This document shows, piece by piece, positions 4,297-7,195 of a stretch of 7,195 nt of DNA. The position numbers and the translations under genes are program-made. Numbering within the stretch: position 1 is the stretch's first letter; every line of letters begins with the position of its first letter. The notes below the pieces were generated by a model. The model saw nothing but the letters and a program-made list of their open reading frames with translations, did not search any database and was not told the DNA's origin. Source of the stretch: Clostridia bacterium (GTDB lineage: Bacteria; Bacillota; Clostridia; Christensenellales; Aristaeellaceae); contig JAFWBZ010000317.1 in assembly GCA_017537105.1 (NCBI GenBank), positions 1 through 7,195 of the forward strand. The letters run 5' to 3'.

Positions 4297-5592
4297 ATGC
4301 TGTTCAGAATGATTCGCGGCGTGCTGTTCCACCAAAAGAGCAAGATGCTGCTGATCGCCGTCACCATCGCCCTGGGCGCATCCCTGGCCACAGGCATGCT
4401 GAACGTGGTGATGAACGTCGAGGACAAGGTCAACAAGGAGCTGAAGAGCTACGGCGCCAACATCACCGTCAAGCCCAAGGACGCCTCCCTGCTGTCGGAC
4501 ATCTACGACGTGGGCGAGGGCGAAGCCCTGAACGCGGCGTACCTTCGGGAGGATGAGCTGGGCAAGCTCAAGACCATCTTCTGGGCCTTCAACATCGTGG
4601 ACTTCACGCCCTTCCTGGACACCTGGGCGACGCTGCCGGACGGCACGGATGCCAGGGTGGTGGGCACGTGGTTCAACCACCATCTGTCGCTGCCCACCGG
4701 CGAGGAGCTGGATGCCGGCGTCATCGGCATGCGCTCCTGGTGGGAGGTGACCGACGGACGGTGGCAGAACGAGGCGGAAGAAAACGCCGCGGGCGAGATC
4801 ATGGTCGGCACGGCGCTCGCGCAGGAAAAGCGCTGGACCGTGGGCGAAACGGTGACGCTCACCGGCAGCCACGACACCTGCGACGCCGTGATCGTCGGCA
4901 TCTACGATGCCGGCGGCGATGAGGACGGCCAGATCTTCGCGACGCTGGACACCGTGCAGCGCCTCACGGACCGCGAGGGCAAGGTGGCCTCCATCGAGGT
5001 CTCCGCCCTGACGACGCCGGACAACGACCTGGCGCGCCGTGCCGCGCGCAATCCCCCGGCGCTGACCAGCCGCGACTATGAGACCTGGTATTGCACGGCT
5101 TATGTCAGCGCCATCTGCTATCAGATCCAGGAGGTCATCACCGGTTCGGTGGCCAGCGCCGTCCGCCAGGTGGCGGAGAGCGAGTGCACCATCCTCGACA
5201 AGACCAAGCTGCTGATGATCCTCATCACTGCGCTGAGCCTGCTGGGCTCTGCCCTGGGCATCTCCAACCTGGTGACGGCATCCGTCATGGAGCGCGCCCA
5301 GGAGATCGGCTTGTTGAAGGCCATCGGCGCCAAGGATCGCTCCATCACCGGCGTGGTGATGACGGAGATCCTGATCACCGCGCTGGTGGGCTTTGCGGCG
5401 GGCTACGGCATGGGCTTTGGCTTTGCGCAGCTCATCGGTCGCAGCGTGTTCGGATCCTCCATTGAAATGGATACCCGCGTGATCCCCATCGTGGCGGGCC
5501 TGATCGCACTGGTGACCATCGTCGGCAGCCTGCCTGCCATTCGCATGGTGCTGCGGCTGCGGCCTGCCGAAGTGCTGCATGGCGGTCACTGA
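4297..5592 (+). CDS. ABC transporter permease, FtsX/MacB type (first of pair)
   Basis: The 431-residue protein has the four-segment layout of FtsX/MacB-type permeases: one membrane segment near residues 16-40, a large outer domain (about 41-303), then three segments in the FtsX domain (about 304-330, 350-378, 392-415). The family turn ERAQEIGLLKAIGAKDRSI, which contacts the ATPase, is intact. MacB-type subunits usually drive mechanical work outside the membrane and do not form an import channel. The outer domain has four Cys (195, 266, 274, 297), unlike its partner, two of them in YCTAYVSAICYQ; a disulfide or redox role is possible (inference). The start is supported by AAAGGAG at 4281-4287. 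The gene follows the DUF2318 gene closely and ends 16 bases before the next start. The substrate is unknown; the context says iron. Confidence 0.9.
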   Translation: MLFRMIRGVLFHQKSKMLLIAVTIALGASLATGMLNVVMNVEDKVNKELKSYGANITVKPKDASLLSDIYDVGEGEALNAAYLREDELGKLKTIFWAFNIVDFTPFLDTWATLPDGTDARVVGTWFNHHLSLPTGEELDAGVIGMRSWWEVTDGRWQNEAEENAAGEIMVGTALAQEKRWTVGETVTLTGSHDTCDAVIVGIYDAGGDEDGQIFATLDTVQRLTDREGKVASIEVSALTTPDNDLARRAARNPPALTSRDYETWYCTAYVSAICYQIQEVITGSVASAVRQVAESECTILDKTKLLMILITALSLLGSALGISNLVTASVMERAQEIGLLKAIGAKDRSITGVVMTEILITALVGFAAGYGMGFGFAQLIGRSVFGSSIEMDTRVIPIVAGLIALVTIVGSLPAIRMVLRLRPAEVLHGGH

Positions 5593-5608
5593 GGGAGGGA
5601 ATGACGAC

Positions 5609-7069
5609 ATGACAAAGAGAAGAATGTTTCTCCGTATGATCACCGCGTCTCTGCTTCGGAGGCGCTCCCGCATGCTGATTGCGCTGCTGTCGATCGGCAT
5701 CGGCGCCACCATCCTGGCGGGCATGGTGACGATTTACTACGACGTGCCACGCCAGATGCGCGCGCAGATGCGCTCCTATGGCGCGAACATGCTGTTGATG
5801 CCGGCGGACGGGGAGACGCTGGACAGCCCAAAGCTCGAGGGCGTGTTGGCACAGTTTCCCGAGGATGCGTTGGTGGGCGCCGCGCCCTACCGCTACGTGC
5901 GGCTGGACATGACCTCGCGCCAGCAGTCCTTCACCACGGCGGGCACCGACTTTGCGCAGGTGCTCAGGACCAGCCCTTACTTCAGCGTGGAGGGACGGTA
6001 TCCCGAATCATCGCGCGAGGTGCTGGTGGGCAAGGAGATCGCGGATATCATCGGCGTCCGGGAGGGCTCCACGATGGAGCTGACCTGGCAGCCCACGGAG
6101 ACTCGGCCTGCGGGCGACGCCTCCGAGGACTGGGTTCCAGGCGCGACGCTGACGGGCAGCGCCGAGGGTTGGAGCGGCGCGAAAATCTCCGTGACCGCCA
6201 CGCTGGACGACGAAGCGCGGATCGAATCCCTGGAGATCGACGCCTCGACCCAGACCGAGGAGTTCGGCGGCCGGACGCAGACCGAACCGGAATTTGCCGC
6301 CCAGTTCATCGGCAAGCGGCTTCCGCTGACGCTGGGGGAGGACGTCGATGCGCTCTCCGGTGCGACCGTCACCTCCACCGCCGTGGTCGAGGCGCTGAAC
6401 GGCGCGCGCCAGGCGGCCCAATCCGCCCAGCCCAACACCATGAAGTACACGGTCACTGGAATACTGGTCACCGGCGGTGAGGAAGAGGGCTATGTGTTCA
6501 TGTCCCTGGAGGACATGCAGGCGCTCACCGGAGAGGACAGGCTGGACGTGGCGGAGCTGAGCGTCTCCGCGGACGCGGAGCAGCTGAACGCCCTTGCAGA
6601 GGCCGTCGCCGAGAACAACGAGGGCGTGACCGCGCGCCTCGTGAAGCGCGTCACCAAGTCTGAGACCGCGGTGCTGGGCAAGCTGCAGGCGCTGGTCTTT
6701 CTGGTCACTGTCGTGGTGCTTTTGCTGACGATGATCTGCGTCTCCACCACGATGATGGCGGTGGTCTCGGAGCGCCGCCGGGAAATCGGCCTGCGCAAGG
6801 CGCTGGGCGCCTCCGACAATTCCATCCGCGGCGAATTCCTGGGCGAGGGCATGTTCCTGGGGCTGCTGGGCGGCGTGCTCGGCGCGGTGCTGGGCTTCGC
6901 GTTTGCCCAGGTGGTCAGCGTCAACGTGTTCAATTCGTCCATCACCTTCCAGCCGTTGCTGCTGCCCGTCACGGTGATCGTCTCCATGGCCATCGCCGCG
7001 GTCAGCTGCCTGGCGCCCATCAAGCGCGCGGTCGCCATCGATCCCGCTCTGGTATTGAAAGGAGAATGA
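5609..7069 (+). CDS. ABC transporter permease, FtsX/MacB type, with inserted FMN-binding domain
   Basis: The 486-residue partner of the preceding permease has the same plan: a first membrane segment at about 20-45, an outer domain, and three C-terminal segments with SERRREIGLRKALGASDNSI. Inside the outer domain, residues 182-278 are an FMN_bind-type domain as in RnfG/NqrC: an AEGWSGAKISVTATLDDEAR strand pair, EEFGGRTQTEPEFAAQFIGK, and D-A-L-S-G-A-T-V-T-S at 247-256. Thr253 is the expected covalent FMN attachment residue (the last Thr of SGAT in NqrB/NqrC, modified by ApbE). The domain lies on the outer face, where flavinylation occurs. The start at 5609 is preferred over the in-frame ATG at 5579 because GGGAGGG (5593-5599) precedes it, and 5579 would overlap the previous gene. 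The stop is two bases before the ATPase gene. The permease fold and FMN motif are clear; the role in iron reduction is inference. Confidence 0.92.
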   Translation: MTKRRMFLRMITASLLRRRSRMLIALLSIGIGATILAGMVTIYYDVPRQMRAQMRSYGANMLLMPADGETLDSPKLEGVLAQFPEDALVGAAPYRYVRLDMTSRQQSFTTAGTDFAQVLRTSPYFSVEGRYPESSREVLVGKEIADIIGVREGSTMELTWQPTETRPAGDASEDWVPGATLTGSAEGWSGAKISVTATLDDEARIESLEIDASTQTEEFGGRTQTEPEFAAQFIGKRLPLTLGEDVDALSGATVTSTAVVEALNGARQAAQSAQPNTMKYTVTGILVTGGEEEGYVFMSLEDMQALTGEDRLDVAELSVSADAEQLNALAEAVAENNEGVTARLVKRVTKSETAVLGKLQALVFLVTVVVLLLTMICVSTTMMAVVSERRREIGLRKALGASDNSIRGEFLGEGMFLGLLGGVLGAVLGFAFAQVVSVNVFNSSITFQPLLLPVTVIVSMAIAAVSCLAPIKRAVAIDPALVLKGE

Positions 7070-7071
7070 CA

Positions 7072-7195
7072 ATGAGTCTTCTGGAATTGAAGAATATCTC
7101 CAAAATCTATGGCGAGCTCAAGGCCCTGGACAACGTGAGCCTGCACGTGGACAAGGGGGAGTGGGTGGCCATCATGGGGCCCTCCGGCTCCGGCA
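7072..7195 (+). CDS. ABC transporter ATP-binding protein, N-terminal part (continues beyond window)
   Basis: The first 41 codons match a LolD/MacB-type ATPase: MSLLELKNISKIYGELKALD, an A-loop Tyr at residue 13, and the beginning of Walker A at 36-41 (GPSGSG, cut before the Lys). AAAGGAG at 7058-7064 serves as ribosome binding site inside the end of the preceding permease gene, and only two bases separate the genes, so they are translationally linked. It would power the two FtsX-type permeases. The remainder, including Walker B and the signature motif, is outside the window. Confidence 0.9.
   Translation, partial: MSLLELKNISKIYGELKALDNVSLHVDKGEWVAIMGPSGSG

Noticed and set aside
3890..5483. 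Identical 14-mer GATACCCGCGTGAT at 3890-3903 and 5470-5483
   Set aside because: Both encode D-T-R-V-I within unrelated proteins with the same codon preferences; most likely coincidence.
4207..5724. Long minus-strand open frame antisense to the first ABC permease
   Set aside because: GC-driven shadow of an evident plus-strand gene; His/Arg/Gln-rich and without recognisable motifs.

Overview
The window carries one plus-strand operon for high-affinity iron acquisition, with a divergently transcribed AraC-family regulator at the left edge. Genes are GC-rich, start codons mostly follow strong AGGAGG-type ribosome binding sites, and the one long intergenic region is AT-rich. The short Lys-Lys signal peptides and the gene order suggest a high-GC member of the Clostridia (Firmicutes). 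That assignment is inferred from style only; no rRNA or other marker is present.

Layout: 1-176 (minus) is the start of an AraC-type regulator whose HTH domain lies at the N-terminus. 177-464 is a divergent control region. It holds a 23-bp imperfect direct repeat, three sites resembling the DtxR/IdeR iron-repressor box, an extended -10 promoter and a structured leader. Then come FTR1 iron permease (465-2210), the P19-type periplasmic metal-binding protein (2298-2849), a hairpin-rich gap, a DUF2318 (FtrD-like) membrane protein interrupted by one in-frame TAG (2990-4279), two FtsX/MacB-type ABC permeases (4297-5592 and 5609-7069), and the beginning of the ABC ATPase (7072 to the window edge).

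The order FTR1 - P19 - DUF2318 membrane protein - two FtsX-like permeases - ATPase matches the known P19/FTR1 iron-uptake locus of Campylobacter (from memory, the Cj1658-Cj1663 region). P19 would hold iron outside the membrane and FTR1 would move it in. The Cys-rich membrane protein and the ABC module would supply redox or energetic assistance whose mechanism is not settled.

The most notable observations are: (1) the second ABC permease has an inserted FMN-binding domain with an intact covalent flavinylation motif (D-A-L-S-G-A-T), implying a flavin redox centre built into an iron-transport permease; (2) the DUF2318 protein is split by a single amber codon in one continuous frame; (3) the promoter region looks dually wired for AraC-type activation and DtxR-type iron repression; (4) the FTR1 extracytoplasmic domain is an internal tandem duplication.
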